A program made the translations under genes and the position numbers. 64,000 nt of DNA from Desulfoluna butyratoxydans (GTDB lineage Bacteria > Desulfobacterota > Desulfobacteria > Desulfobacterales > Desulfolunaceae). Positions 34,911-43,955 of the stretch are shown in pieces. Within the stretch, counting starts at the first letter, position 1. The number at the start of each line of letters is the position of its first letter. Below the pieces are notes generated by a model that did no database searches, had not been told where the DNA came from, and saw nothing but the letters and a program-made list of their open reading frames with translations. Location: NCBI RefSeq assembly GCF_900699765.1, contig NZ_CAADHO010000012.1, positions 1 through 64,000 on the forward strand. The letters run 5' to 3'.

Positions 34911-35329
34911 GGCTCTCTCTGCTTCGCACGGAAACCTGCGACCAGGGGACCTTCGGGGTGATCATGGCACCGGACGGCAACGTCTACCGCTCCCTGGAAC
35001 TGCCCTGGCGGGACAACACGCCGAATCTCTCCTGCATCCCTGCCGGGATCTATGAGGTGCGGTGGGTGTATTCGCCGAAGTTTGGGTGGTGCTACCAGGT
35101 GATGGACGTGCCGGGCCGGACCCATATCAAGATGCATTCGGCCAACTACGGCGGGGACGTGACCAAGGGGTTTCGGACACACCTTTTGGGGTGCGTGGCC
35201 CTGGGGATGTACACCGGGATCTTGGGAAACCAGAGGGCGGTGCTCTGCTCCCGAATGGCGGTGTCTGCCTTCAACCGGGCCCTTAAGCGAGAGCCTTTCA
35301 CACTGACGATCAAGGAGCTTTACAGATGA
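34907..35329 (+). CDS. DUF5675-like protein, lysis block
   Basis: 140 residues from a GTG that overlaps the preceding stop. The pattern ETCDQGTFGVIMAPDGNVYRSLELPW, CIPAGIYEVRW and HIKMHSANYGGDV...GCVALG matches DUF5675 proteins, which occur in phage lysis regions and may be peptidoglycan-acting enzymes with conserved His/Cys residues. No other endolysin is seen in prophage B, so this is the best candidate. Confidence 0.65.
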   Translation: MRLSLLRTETCDQGTFGVIMAPDGNVYRSLELPWRDNTPNLSCIPAGIYEVRWVYSPKFGWCYQVMDVPGRTHIKMHSANYGGDVTKGFRTHLLGCVALGMYTGILGNQRAVLCSRMAVSAFNRALKREPFTLTIKELYR

Positions 35330-35856
35330 TTGAACTTTTAACGGGCTCGGCCTTTGGCCTTATCGGCTCTGTGGTGACCAACCTTTTCGGCCTGTTCAAG
35401 CAGCGGCAGGTGGACAAGCAGGAGGTGACGCTCCGGAAGCTCGATCTGGAGGCCATGGATAAGGAGTATGAGTTCCGGGACCGGTCGGCCACGCGGGAGG
35501 CGGACACGGCCCTCACCTTGTCGGCGGACGTGTTGATGAAGGAGAGCTTCGGCCACGACGCGGCCAGCTACTCCAAAGGCGTGAAGCCCGGGGCCGTGGG
35601 ATCCTTCCTCCTGGTGCTGGTGGACTTTATCCGGGGGCTTACCCGGTCTGGCCTCACCATCTACCTGATCTGGCAGGTGCACGCCACCCGCACAGAGGTC
35701 CAGGGCGTGCTGGACGGCATCGGGGCTGCGGCCCTGGACGCGGGGACGGCCCTGTCCATCTACCAGGAGGTGGTGAAGATGACCCTCTTTCTGGCATCGG
35801 CGGCCATCTCCTGGTGGTTCGGCACCCGGGCCAAAGGCTCACAGGTGAAACCATGA
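35326..35856 (+). CDS. Holin-like membrane protein
   Basis: 176 residues with hydrophobic segments at about 5-22 (LTGSAFGLIGSVVTNLFGLF), 93-118 and 150-166 (TLFLASAAISWWFG), and a charged helix between the first two. Position after the putative endolysin and the three-helix layout suggest a holin or related lysis protein. It overlaps its neighbours on both sides (ATGA), so the block is translationally coupled. Confidence 0.55.
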   Translation: MIELLTGSAFGLIGSVVTNLFGLFKQRQVDKQEVTLRKLDLEAMDKEYEFRDRSATREADTALTLSADVLMKESFGHDAASYSKGVKPGAVGSFLLVLVDFIRGLTRSGLTIYLIWQVHATRTEVQGVLDGIGAAALDAGTALSIYQEVVKMTLFLASAAISWWFGTRAKGSQVKP

Positions 35857-36152
35857 ATTTCCAGGAGCTGGTGGCACGGGACAACGCGGCCTTTGTGAAC
35901 CCCGGAGAGTTCGGGACAACCGTGCTCTGGAACGGCAAGCCCGTGTACGCGGATGTGGCGGACGGGGAGGTTGCGAGCACGGATCACCACGGGGTGAATA
36001 TCCGCACCCGGTCCGTCACCCTGACTTCCGGTGACGTGGCCGTTCCGGTGCCGGAGGAAATCGTGGAGCTGGACGGGGAGGCCCTTCGGGTGAAGTCCGT
36101 GGAGGATGAGTTCGGGCTGTTGGAAGTGACCTTTTACAGGAATGAGTCATGA
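35853..36152 (+). CDS. Head-tail joining protein
   Basis: 99 residues from the ATG that overlaps the holin-like stop. A small beta-rich protein with TTVLWNGKPVYADVADG and EIVELDGEALRVKSVEDEFG, as in lambda FII-type/head-completion proteins that link connector and tail. Followed by a gpZ-like gene in an ATGA overlap. Confidence 0.6.
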   Translation: MNFQELVARDNAAFVNPGEFGTTVLWNGKPVYADVADGEVASTDHHGVNIRTRSVTLTSGDVAVPVPEEIVELDGEALRVKSVEDEFGLLEVTFYRNES

Positions 36153-36739
36153 GTGTTTTGAAAATCAGCGTGGAAGATGCGGATACTGAAAAACTTGAAC
36201 TGTTCCTTCAGTCCTATGGCAACAAGGCAAAATCGGCCGTTTGTAAAAGTCTGAACCGGGCTGCCAATGGCGTCAAAACCGACGCGGCGAAAGAAGCACG
36301 GACCGTCTACAACGTGAAAGCCACTGCGGTCAAAAAAACCTGCAAGCTCTTTAAGGCGACGCATAGCAACCTTGATGCATCGGCTGTGTTTACAGGTGAA
36401 GGCATTCCTCTTTACGCATTCGCTCCAAAGTCATCCAAACCCAATGTGTATGTCAAAGCCGGGATCACCGTTAAGGTCAAAGCCGCTCGAAAAAAGGTGC
36501 GTGGTGGCTTTGTCGCGAGGATGCCGTCCGGCCATGTGGGGGTCTTTAAGCGCACGGGTAAATTTGGCCGCAGGAAAATTGAAGAGCTTGAAAAGTTCAG
36601 GGAGCTGAAATCCACCTCCATTCCCCAAATGCTCAACAACCCAAAGGTAAAAAGCGCTCTTCAGGTGAAGGCGGCCCAGCGGTTCACCAAGAACCTGGAC
36701 CATGAAATGGACTACCTGATGAGCAAAGGGGGCAAGTGA
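36149..36739 (+). CDS. Minor tail protein Z-like
   Basis: 196 residues (lambda gpZ 192) with family segments SVCK/AVCKSLNRAANGVKT and a lysine-rich C-terminal half containing SGHVGVFKRTGK. These proteins finish the head-proximal end of the tail. Composition is slightly lower in GC than its neighbours. Confidence 0.75.
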   Translation: MSVLKISVEDADTEKLELFLQSYGNKAKSAVCKSLNRAANGVKTDAAKEARTVYNVKATAVKKTCKLFKATHSNLDASAVFTGEGIPLYAFAPKSSKPNVYVKAGITVKVKAARKKVRGGFVARMPSGHVGVFKRTGKFGRRKIEELEKFRELKSTSIPQMLNNPKVKSALQVKAAQRFTKNLDHEMDYLMSKGGK

Positions 36740-37227
36740 TGCTCTTTGGACTGCTCAAAGGAGTGGAGGCCATTCTGGCAGATGGCCTGAAGGAGATTCG
36801 GTTCCGGGTTCCCGGTGCCGGGGCGTCCTACGCTCCGGCCCAGATCTTTCTTGGTGAGCTTCCCCCCAAAAAACAGGGGCAGATCGATTTCCCTTACGTG
36901 ATCATTCAAGCCGTCTCCGGAACCGACCAGGACGAAAGCTCGGAGGTGGCGGTGAAGATCCTCTGCGGGATCTACTCGGCGGAAGGGGTGGAGGCCGGGG
37001 TGAACGACATCCTGAACCTTCTTACCCGGTGCCGGAAGATCGTGCTCTCCAAGCGGTGCACCGAAGACGGACGTTACACCTTGAAACTTCCGGTGACCTG
37101 GGAGTGCGGAGACCCGGACGCAAAGTACTTTCAACCCCAGCCCCATGCGGAGGGTGAGATCACCACCCACTGGGAGACCTCGGGGATCCGGCAAACATTA
37201 ACGGAAGACGTGGAGGCATGTCTCTAA
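36739..37227 (+). CDS. Tail terminator-like protein
   Basis: 162 residues from ATG 36739 (a GTG three bases earlier is possible). The pattern of FPYVIIQAVSGTDQD, VAVKILCGIYS and LLTRCRKIV resembles phage tail-completion/terminator proteins that sit between joining proteins and the sheath gene. It overlaps the gene before and after. Confidence 0.55.
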   Translation: MLFGLLKGVEAILADGLKEIRFRVPGAGASYAPAQIFLGELPPKKQGQIDFPYVIIQAVSGTDQDESSEVAVKILCGIYSAEGVEAGVNDILNLLTRCRKIVLSKRCTEDGRYTLKLPVTWECGDPDAKYFQPQPHAEGEITTHWETSGIRQTLTEDVEACL

Positions 37228-37502
37228 TGGCAGCAAAGAAAACAACATCAACGGCGGCAAAGGGCAAAAAAACGGAACAGGTGGCCTATGTGGGGCCGGA
37301 GGTTCGGCAGCCGGTGCACATCATCCGGTATCAGGTCTTTCGAAATGGCCTGCCCAAAGAGGTGGCGGCCTTCTTTAAGGAGCGGGCGGAGCTGAAGCGC
37401 TTCCTAGTTCCAGTGGAGGCCCTTGCCCCGGCCATGGCCGACCTCAACAACCCTGAATCCCTTCTGGCCCGGAAATACGCCGAAGCGAAAGGAGCCAAGT
37501 AA
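37227..37502 (+). CDS. Small unknown tail-region protein
   Basis: 91 residues from ATG 37227 (GGAGG at 37212-37216; an ATG at 37218 is too close to it). Lysine/alanine-rich start, then a compact part (VHIIRYQVFRNGLPKEVAAFF). It lies two bases before the sheath gene. Family not recognised. Confidence 0.5.
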   Translation: MAAKKTTSTAAKGKKTEQVAYVGPEVRQPVHIIRYQVFRNGLPKEVAAFFKERAELKRFLVPVEALAPAMADLNNPESLLARKYAEAKGAK

Positions 37503-37504
37503 TC

Positions 37505-38941
37505 ATGACATACAGACACGGTGTTTACGCATCGCAGATGCCCACGTCCATCACGCCGCCCCGGAGGGTTTCTGCCTCTTTGCCGGTGGTGGTGGGCACG
37601 GCCCCCGTTCACCTGGCCAAGGGCGGAGCAGGGCCGGTGAACAAGGTGACCATGGCCTATACCTACGCAGAAGCCGTGGAGCTGCTGGGCTATTCCGACG
37701 CCTGGGAGAAGTACACGCTTTGCGAGTTCATCTACTCCCACTTTGCCCTGTTCGCCCTGGCCCCCATTGTCTTCATCAACGTCTTTGACCCGGCGGTTCA
37801 CAAGGCTGATGTGGCAGAAGGCGCGGCCACCTTTGCCGATGACGAGATCAAGCTGGACCACGGGGACCTCCTGGGACCGGTGGTGGTGACCTCTTCGGAC
37901 AAGTCCACCACCTACGTGGAAGACACCGACTATGAGGTGGACCGGATTGCCGGGGTGATCCGGCGCATGGCCACTGGATCCATCACGGCGGGGGATACCA
38001 TCAACCGTGCTTACACCTATGCGGATCCGTCCAAGGTGACGGCGGCGGATATTGTGGGCGGGGTGGACTCTGAGACCGGGGCCCTCACCGGCCTGGAGCT
38101 GGTGAACGAGGTGTTCCCCAAGTACCGCCTGGTGCCCGGGCTCATCGTGGCACCGGGCTGGTCGTCGGCCTCCACGGTGTCGGCGGTGATGACGGCCAAG
38201 GCCAAAACCATCAACGGGCTGTTCTCCTGCAAGGCGATTATCGACATCGATGACGCCACCGTGACCCGGTACAGCGATGCCCCGGAATACAAGAACCAGA
38301 ACAACCTCACTGACCCGGCCCAGGTGGTCTGCTGGCCTAGGGTGAAGCTGGGGAAGAAGACCTTTCACATGTCCACCCAGCTTGCAGGGCTCATGGCCAG
38401 GGTGGACGCGGACAACGAGGACATCCCCTACGCATCGCCTTCCAACCACAACTTTCAGATGGACGCCATGGTGGCAAACGGAAACGAGGTGTGGCTTCAG
38501 CCGGAGCAGGCGAATTATTTGAACGGCAACGGCATTGTGACGGCCCTGAATTTTATCGGCGGGTGGAAGTGCTGGGGCAACCGGACGGCCTGCTACCCGG
38601 CCAACACCGATCCCAAGGATTCCTGGATTTCAGTGAGCCGGATGTTCACCTGGGTGGGCAACACCCTGATCCTGAGCCACTGGTCCAGGGTGGACGCCCC
38701 GGCAAAGCGGCGGCTCATCGAGACCATCCGGGATTCTGCCCAGATGTGGCTGGACGGCCTGGTGTCCAGGCAGTTCCTCCTGGGCGCGCGGGTGGAGTTC
38801 CAGGCCGATGAAAACGCGGTGACGGACATGATGGACGGGATCTCCCGGTTCCACGTCTACATGACGCCCCCGTCTCCTGCCCGGGAGATCGACTTCATCC
38901 AGGAGTACGACTCGGCCTACTTTTCAACCCTTTTTGCATAA
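37505..38941 (+). CDS. Tail sheath protein
   Basis: 478 residues. The N-terminus (HGVYASQMPTSITPPRRVSASLPVVVGTAPVHLA) and C-terminus (SRFHVYMTPPSPAREIDFIQEYDSAYF) match contractile-tail sheath proteins of the P2 FI group, here with an insertion domain. It forms the contractile sheath, so prophage B is a myophage. AAAGGAG lies ten bases before the ATG. Confidence 0.92.
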   Translation: MTYRHGVYASQMPTSITPPRRVSASLPVVVGTAPVHLAKGGAGPVNKVTMAYTYAEAVELLGYSDAWEKYTLCEFIYSHFALFALAPIVFINVFDPAVHKADVAEGAATFADDEIKLDHGDLLGPVVVTSSDKSTTYVEDTDYEVDRIAGVIRRMATGSITAGDTINRAYTYADPSKVTAADIVGGVDSETGALTGLELVNEVFPKYRLVPGLIVAPGWSSASTVSAVMTAKAKTINGLFSCKAIIDIDDATVTRYSDAPEYKNQNNLTDPAQVVCWPRVKLGKKTFHMSTQLAGLMARVDADNEDIPYASPSNHNFQMDAMVANGNEVWLQPEQANYLNGNGIVTALNFIGGWKCWGNRTACYPANTDPKDSWISVSRMFTWVGNTLILSHWSRVDAPAKRRLIETIRDSAQMWLDGLVSRQFLLGARVEFQADENAVTDMMDGISRFHVYMTPPSPAREIDFIQEYDSAYFSTLFA

Positions 38942-38946
38942 CAGGT

Positions 38947-38978
38947 TTTAGGGATGTCTACGCGTAGACATCCCTAAA
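38947..38978. promoter_or_regulatory. parS-like palindrome 4 (extended)
   Basis: The 18-bp palindrome (38954-38971) is here extended by seven more complementary pairs on each side to a perfect 32-bp inverted repeat. It lies between sheath and tube genes, 19 bases before the tube start codon. As RNA it would form a 16-bp stem, so it could also act on the transcript. Confidence 0.8.
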
Positions 38979-38997
38979 CCCACACAGGAGTGCGCGC

Positions 38998-39516
38998 ATG
39001 AATACCCCTGAAGTATTGACCAACTTTCGCCTCTACTACGACGGCGCCAAGGACATGATGGGCGTGGTGGACGTCACCGTGCCGGACATCGAGCCCCTGA
39101 ACGCCTCCCTCAAAGGGGCCGGTATCCTGGGTGAGATCTCGGTTCCCATCCTCGGGCACATCGGGGCCATGGCCATGACCATCAACTTTCGGACCATCAG
39201 CCAGGACGTGAACCTCTTCAACATGCCCGTTCCCCACGTGGTGGACCTGCGCGGGGCCATGCAGGTCCAAGACACGGCAAGCGGCGTGCGGAAGGTGATG
39301 CCCGTGCGGATCTCCGGCCAGGGATCCACCAAGAAGACCAGCTTCGGCAAGTTTGCCGTGGGGGAGGGCAACGACTCCAGCGTGGAGCTGGAACTCACCC
39401 GCTTTAACCTCATGATCGACGGGATGGAAAGCATCCTCATCGACAAGCTCAACAACCTTTACACGGTGAACGGCGTGGACTGCCTGTCCGACGTGAACAA
39501 GGCCCTGGGGCTGTAG
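38998..39516 (+). CDS. Tail tube protein
   Basis: 172 residues, exactly the length of P2 FII, with the family segments NFRLYYDGAKDMMGVVDVTVPDIEPL and a C-terminal YTVNGVDCLSDVNKALGL. It forms the inner tube. AGGAG lies seven bases before the ATG, and parS-like palindromes flank the gene. Confidence 0.9.
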   Translation: MNTPEVLTNFRLYYDGAKDMMGVVDVTVPDIEPLNASLKGAGILGEISVPILGHIGAMAMTINFRTISQDVNLFNMPVPHVVDLRGAMQVQDTASGVRKVMPVRISGQGSTKKTSFGKFAVGEGNDSSVELELTRFNLMIDGMESILIDKLNNLYTVNGVDCLSDVNKALGL

Positions 39517-39527
39517 CGATAAAACCG

Positions 39528-39545
39528 ATGTCTACGCGTAGACAT
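39528..39545. promoter_or_regulatory. parS-like palindrome 5
   Basis: Perfect 18-bp ATGTCTACGCGTAGACAT in the 50-bp gap between the tube gene and the tail-assembly gene, 21 bases before the next start codon and 574 bp from palindrome 4. Confidence 0.78.
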
Positions 39546-39566
39546 TTTTGAAAAAGGGAAAACAAG

Positions 39567-39872
39567 ATGGAAATCAAACTGAAAAAAGCCATCACCTTTG
39601 AAGGCAAAGAGATCAACACAATCAACCTGGACCTGGAGGGACTCACGGGGGAGGACATGGCGCAGGCGGAGAGGGAGTACCTTGCCATGGGGGGCCAGAT
39701 GACGAGCCTCACCCTGAGCCATGCCTACTGCCATTGCCTTGCGGCCCGTGCGGCGGATTTTTCCGTTGAGACCATCCGGTCCATGTCGGCCAGGGACAGC
39801 ACGAATATTGCCATGGAGGTGCAGCTTTTTTTGCACGGTATGGAAGACCAAGTGCCCGGCAGATCCGCTTAG
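39567..39872 (+). CDS. Tail assembly chaperone, short form (gpE-like)
   Basis: 101 residues (P2 gpE is 91). The small helical protein with ITFEGKEINTINLDLEGLTGEDMAQAE is typical of the chaperone encoded between tube and tape-measure genes. It contains the slip site that gives the longer product at 39567-39979. Confidence 0.82.
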   Translation: MEIKLKKAITFEGKEINTINLDLEGLTGEDMAQAEREYLAMGGQMTSLTLSHAYCHCLAARAADFSVETIRSMSARDSTNIAMEVQLFLHGMEDQVPGRSA

Positions 39873-39979
39873 CGTGCCTGGACATGGGCAAGGCAACCCG
39901 GACGGGAGTGGCATTCTTTTACCAGATGCCCTTCCCGGAGCTTTTTGAATGGATCACGGATTTGAATGAGAAGGCGTAG
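39567..39979 (+). CDS. Tail assembly chaperone, -1 frameshift product (gpE+E'-like)
   Basis: A run of seven T (39826-39832) gives the slippery heptamer T TTT TTG at 39827-39833 in the zero frame. A -1 shift there avoids the stop at 39870 and continues to the TAG at 39977-39979, through a protein-like extension ending in MPFPELFEWITDLNEKA, which fits the E' part of P2-like chaperones. The fused product is about 137 residues. It ends three bases before the tape-measure start. Efficiency cannot be judged from sequence. Confidence 0.8.
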
Positions 39980-39982
39980 GCG

Positions 39983-42241
39983 ATGGGATCACGGGTATAT
40001 GACATAGCGTTTAAGCTGAACGGTTCGGTGGCTCCAACGTTTAAGGGATCGATGCTCAGTGCGTCCCAGACGGTGGGCGCACTGGGGCAGAAGATCAGCC
40101 AGCTTGAAAAATCCAAGGCCAAGGTGGACCGGTTTGGATCGCTGAAAAAGGAGATCCAGGAGACGGAGCGGCGGTTCTTTGAGGCCCAGAACGAGAGCAA
40201 GGCCCTTGCCGCTCAGCTGGCCGCCACCGCAAAGCCCACCAAGAAGCTTCAGAGCCAGTTTGACGCGGCGAACCGTAAGGCCAAGAAACTCAAAACGTCA
40301 CTGGGGGAGCAGAGGACCTCCCTTTCCGAGCTTCGGCGGGAGATGGCCTCTACCGGGATCAAGACTGGGCAGCTGGTGATGCACAACCAGAAGTTGGCCC
40401 AGTCCATCGACCTTGCCCGGCGCAAGCAGGACAAGCTTCAGAAAACCATGATGAAGCAGAAGGCCCTGCAGGACAAACGGGCCGGGATGCAGGGCAAGCT
40501 GTTTGACGCGGCGGCCATCGGCACGGCGGTGGCGTTTCCCACCATGATTTCCGCCCGGTTTGAGCAGAGCATGGCGGAGGTGAAGGCCCTCACCGGAGCC
40601 ACCGGAAAAGACTTCGAGGCCCTGACGGCATCAGCTCGGAAGCTGGGCTCCACCACCTCCTTTTCGGCCAGTGAAGCGGCCCAGGGGATGAAGTATCTGG
40701 GCATGGCTGGCTTTAGCACCAACCAGATTGTCTCGGCCATGCCGGGCGTGCTCAACATGGCCAAGGCCGGGGCCGTGGAGCTGGGCATGGCTTCGGATAT
40801 CGCCTCGGACATCATGTCCGGTTTCGGCCTGGAGGCAACGGACATGGGCCGCGTCTCCAACGTGCTCACCCGGACCTTCACCAGTTCCAACACCTCCCTG
40901 GAGATGCTCGGGGAGACCATGAAGTATGTGGCCCCCATTGCCTCCAAGGCGGGGATGTCCCTGGAGGAGACTTCGGCCATGGCCGGGCTCTTGGGTAACG
41001 TGGGGATCAAGGCGAGTATGGCGGGTACCACACTCAAAGGCATGGTGCTGGGCATTGCGGCTCCCACTGCCGAGGCGTCCGAAGCTTTGGGGAAACTGGG
41101 TATCAGCACAGCCGATGCCCAGGGAAACATCCGGCCCATGACGGGCATCCTCGGAGACCTTGCCAAGGCCACCAAAGACATGGGCAACGCCGAAAAGCTG
41201 GACGTGGTGAAGACCATTTTCGGCAAGGTGTCTGCGGCGGGCATCACGGAGCTGCTCTCAAAGGCCGGTGAGGACGGCATTGAGGCATACGTCAAGAAGG
41301 TCAGGGAAGGAAAAGAGACGGCTGAATCCATCGCCAAGGTGATGGACGACACCACGGTGGGGGCCCTGAAGGGCCTGGGCTCTGCTGCGGAAGGCCTTGC
41401 CATTGTCTTCGGCAATACCCTGACTCCGATGATCACAGCCACGGCCCATGGCCTTGCCTTTGTTACGCGAGGTCTGACGGCAGCAGCGGAGAAGTTCCCT
41501 AACCTCACCAAGGTGGTGGGGATTCTTACGGGCGGGACCATTGCCCTGGCCACGGCAGCTGTGGCGGGTGGCTATGCCTGGACCTTTGTCAGCAGCGGCT
41601 TGCTCCAGGCTAAGAAAATGTTCCAGCTGGTGAATCTTTGCATGTCGGCTTCAACCATTAAAACCGTGGCCCTTTCAGCTGCGCAGAAGGCCGCGGCCAT
41701 CGGCACCTATGCCATGACAGCAGCACAATGGGCCTTGAACGTGGCCCTGAATGCCAACCCCATCGGGATAATTGTCGGCGGTGTGGCCGCTCTGGTGGGA
41801 CTTGGTGCTGTTCTTTACAAGAAGTTCGAACCGTTTCAGAAGCTGGTGGACTCCATATGGGGAAAGATCAAGAAATTCATGAAAATTGGAGGCCGCTTTT
41901 TTGGCTTCGGGAGTGATGAAGAGACTGAAACGGCAGAAAAGGCCGCCAAGGTGGGCAATGTCGCCGGGAACATTCCCACGCCCCCGGATAACGTGGTGCC
42001 TTTCCCTGAAAGACAGAGCCAGGGCGTGACACCTGTGAAGTTCCCAGAGGTTTCCCCGGCGGCCATGAATAGTTCCAGCACAGCTATTGAGTACAAACCC
42101 CAAATTAATATCACGGCCACCGGCTCCAACGTTGCCGAATTCAAGGCAGCGGCGGATCAGAGCATGATGGAGAGTGAAGAGCGAGTCCGGAAGGTCATGA
42201 CGGATATTCACCACGACGACAGGAGGCGCGCTTTTGCCTGA
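39983..42241 (+). CDS. Tail tape measure protein
   Basis: 752 residues (P2 gpT 815). An N-terminal coiled coil (about 25-160) is followed by the conserved TP901/P2-type domain (MISARFEQSMAEVKALTGATGKDFEALT and MAGLLGNVGIKASMAGTTLKGM), hydrophobic segments at about 500-600, and a Pro-rich end. It sets tail length and enters the host at injection. The gene overlaps the next by eight bases. Confidence 0.93.
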   Translation: MGSRVYDIAFKLNGSVAPTFKGSMLSASQTVGALGQKISQLEKSKAKVDRFGSLKKEIQETERRFFEAQNESKALAAQLAATAKPTKKLQSQFDAANRKAKKLKTSLGEQRTSLSELRREMASTGIKTGQLVMHNQKLAQSIDLARRKQDKLQKTMMKQKALQDKRAGMQGKLFDAAAIGTAVAFPTMISARFEQSMAEVKALTGATGKDFEALTASARKLGSTTSFSASEAAQGMKYLGMAGFSTNQIVSAMPGVLNMAKAGAVELGMASDIASDIMSGFGLEATDMGRVSNVLTRTFTSSNTSLEMLGETMKYVAPIASKAGMSLEETSAMAGLLGNVGIKASMAGTTLKGMVLGIAAPTAEASEALGKLGISTADAQGNIRPMTGILGDLAKATKDMGNAEKLDVVKTIFGKVSAAGITELLSKAGEDGIEAYVKKVREGKETAESIAKVMDDTTVGALKGLGSAAEGLAIVFGNTLTPMITATAHGLAFVTRGLTAAAEKFPNLTKVVGILTGGTIALATAAVAGGYAWTFVSSGLLQAKKMFQLVNLCMSASTIKTVALSAAQKAAAIGTYAMTAAQWALNVALNANPIGIIVGGVAALVGLGAVLYKKFEPFQKLVDSIWGKIKKFMKIGGRFFGFGSDEETETAEKAAKVGNVAGNIPTPPDNVVPFPERQSQGVTPVKFPEVSPAAMNSSSTAIEYKPQINITATGSNVAEFKAAADQSMMESEERVRKVMTDIHHDDRRRAFA

Positions 42242-42437
42242 TTCATACACCACACGGCAGGGCGACATGTGGGACGCCATCGCCTTGTCCCGCATGGGAA
42301 GCGAGATGCACATGGCCCGACTGATTGCGGCCAACCCGGAGCACCGGGAGACCGTGGTCTTCAGTGCCGGGATTGAGCTGGTGATCCCGGACACGGAAAA
42401 GAGAACCGAAACCGTTTTACCCCCCTGGAAATCATGA
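42234..42437 (+). CDS. Tail protein X (LysM-like)
   Basis: 67 residues, the same length as P2 gpX, from a TTG start with AGGAGG eight bases upstream (42221-42226). The pattern YTTRQGDMWDAIALSRMGSE...LIAANP is the LysM-like fold of gpX, which acts in tail assembly. It overlaps the hub gene in an ATGA. Confidence 0.85.
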   Translation: MPDSYTTRQGDMWDAIALSRMGSEMHMARLIAANPEHRETVVFSAGIELVIPDTEKRTETVLPPWKS

Positions 42438-43441
42438 TGAGAAAAGCACGACTGAACCTGAATTTTGAAGGCAAGGACATCTCAAAAGAGATCTCACCTT
42501 ATTTAAAGAGCATGACCTACACCGATTTTGCATCGGGCAAGGCCGATGATCTTCAGATCACGCTGGAAGACACCGGCGGGCTTTGGTCCGGAGACTGGTT
42601 TCCGGAGAAGGGCTCCCGGGTAAAGGCGGAGATTGAGTGCTCGGCATGGGGCGACCTGGGGGATCTTTCGCTCTCCTGCGGATCCTTTCAGGTGGATGAC
42701 ATCACATCAAGCGGGCCTCCTGCCATCGTCACCATGAAGGCCATCAGCTCCATGACCTCCACGGCCATCAAAAGCGAATTGAAGGAACGGGTCTGGGAAG
42801 CCATCACCCTGGAGCAGCTGGCCGGGGGCATCGCGGCAGAGCATGGGCTCTCCCTTTTTTTCAGCGCCGACCAGGACGCACCGTATGAGCGGGTGACCCA
42901 GAGCAAGGAGAGTGATCTTGCTCTTTTGGCAAGGCTCTGCAAGGCGCGTGGGCTCAACCTGAAGATGGCCGAAGAGAAGCTGGTTCTCTACCAGGGGAAA
43001 ATCTTTGAAGCCAAGGCCCCGGTGTTCACCTTGAAAAAGGGGGCCTCCGAGATCCTCACCTGGTCGTTCAACACCAAGTCCCACAACATCTACCGGGCAT
43101 GCACGGTGCAGTTTTTTGACCCGACAAAAAAGAGGTTGGTGGAGCACACCTTCACCCCGGAGAACAGCCCGAAGACCGGTCAGACCCTGGTGGTGAACAG
43201 CCGGGTGGAGTCCATCGCAGAAGCCCAGACCCAGGCCGTGGCCGAACTTCGGAGCGCGAACAAGGAAGAGGTGAAGGCAAGCTTCTCCCTGGTGGGCAAT
43301 CCCCGGGCCCTGGCCGGGCTCAATGTGCGGGTGGAGGGATTCGGTATTTTTGACGGCATCTATTTTATCGACGAGGCCAAGCACTCCCTGGGCTCCGGCT
43401 ACAAGACAAACGCAACCCTGAGAAAGGTGCTGGGGTACTGA
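42434..43441 (+). CDS. Tail hub, late control D family
   Basis: 335 residues (P2 gpD 387) with the N-terminal barrel (GKDISKEISPYLKSMTYTDFASGKADDLQITLED) and the middle segment ESDLALLARLCKARGLNLKM. It forms the trimeric hub that joins tube and spike. Next to the spike gene (TGATG overlap). Confidence 0.88.
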   Translation: MMRKARLNLNFEGKDISKEISPYLKSMTYTDFASGKADDLQITLEDTGGLWSGDWFPEKGSRVKAEIECSAWGDLGDLSLSCGSFQVDDITSSGPPAIVTMKAISSMTSTAIKSELKERVWEAITLEQLAGGIAAEHGLSLFFSADQDAPYERVTQSKESDLALLARLCKARGLNLKMAEEKLVLYQGKIFEAKAPVFTLKKGASEILTWSFNTKSHNIYRACTVQFFDPTKKRLVEHTFTPENSPKTGQTLVVNSRVESIAEAQTQAVAELRSANKEEVKASFSLVGNPRALAGLNVRVEGFGIFDGIYFIDEAKHSLGSGYKTNATLRKVLGY

Positions 43442-43953
43442 TGATCGAGATCGAAAAGCGCATGAAGGCCCTGGAGGAGAAGGTGAATAGCATGGTCCAG
43501 GTGGGCACGGTGACCGAAGTGGTGGGCGGATCCGTGAAGGTGGAGATCCATGGCCATCCCACCCACAAGCTGCCGGTTCTCTTTCCAAGAACCCAAACGG
43601 ACAAGTTCTTTGCCATGCCCGACGTGGGGGAAGAGGTGGCTTGTATCTTTCTGCCCATCGGCCTGGAACAGGGCTTTGTCCTGGGGGCGATCTACTCCGA
43701 CGTGGACGCGCCACCTGCAGACGGCTCCCACCTGACCCATGTGACCTTTGGGGATGGCTCCGTCATGACCTACGACAGGAAGACGCACAGCCTGGACATC
43801 ACGGTGAAGGGCGGGGAGGTGACGGTAAAAGCGGAAAAAGTGATCCTGGATTGCGGCGGGGAGCTGGGCGGGGTGATCACGGACAAGTCCATTTGCAAGT
43901 TCGACGGCAAGCCCCATGTGGATGCATCAAAAACAGTCATTGCGAGCAAATAA
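43441..43953 (+). CDS. Baseplate spike protein V
   Basis: 170 residues (P2 gpV 211). OB-fold part with GTVTEVVGGSVKVEIHGHPTHKLPVLFPRT and GEEVACIFLPIGLEQGFVLGAIYSD, then a beta-helical end (TVKGGEVTVKAEKVILDCGGELGG). It is the membrane-piercing tip. The C-terminus lacks an obvious HxH iron motif. Confidence 0.88.
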   Translation: MIEIEKRMKALEEKVNSMVQVGTVTEVVGGSVKVEIHGHPTHKLPVLFPRTQTDKFFAMPDVGEEVACIFLPIGLEQGFVLGAIYSDVDAPPADGSHLTHVTFGDGSVMTYDRKTHSLDITVKGGEVTVKAEKVILDCGGELGGVITDKSICKFDGKPHVDASKTVIASK

Positions 43954-43955
43954 TC

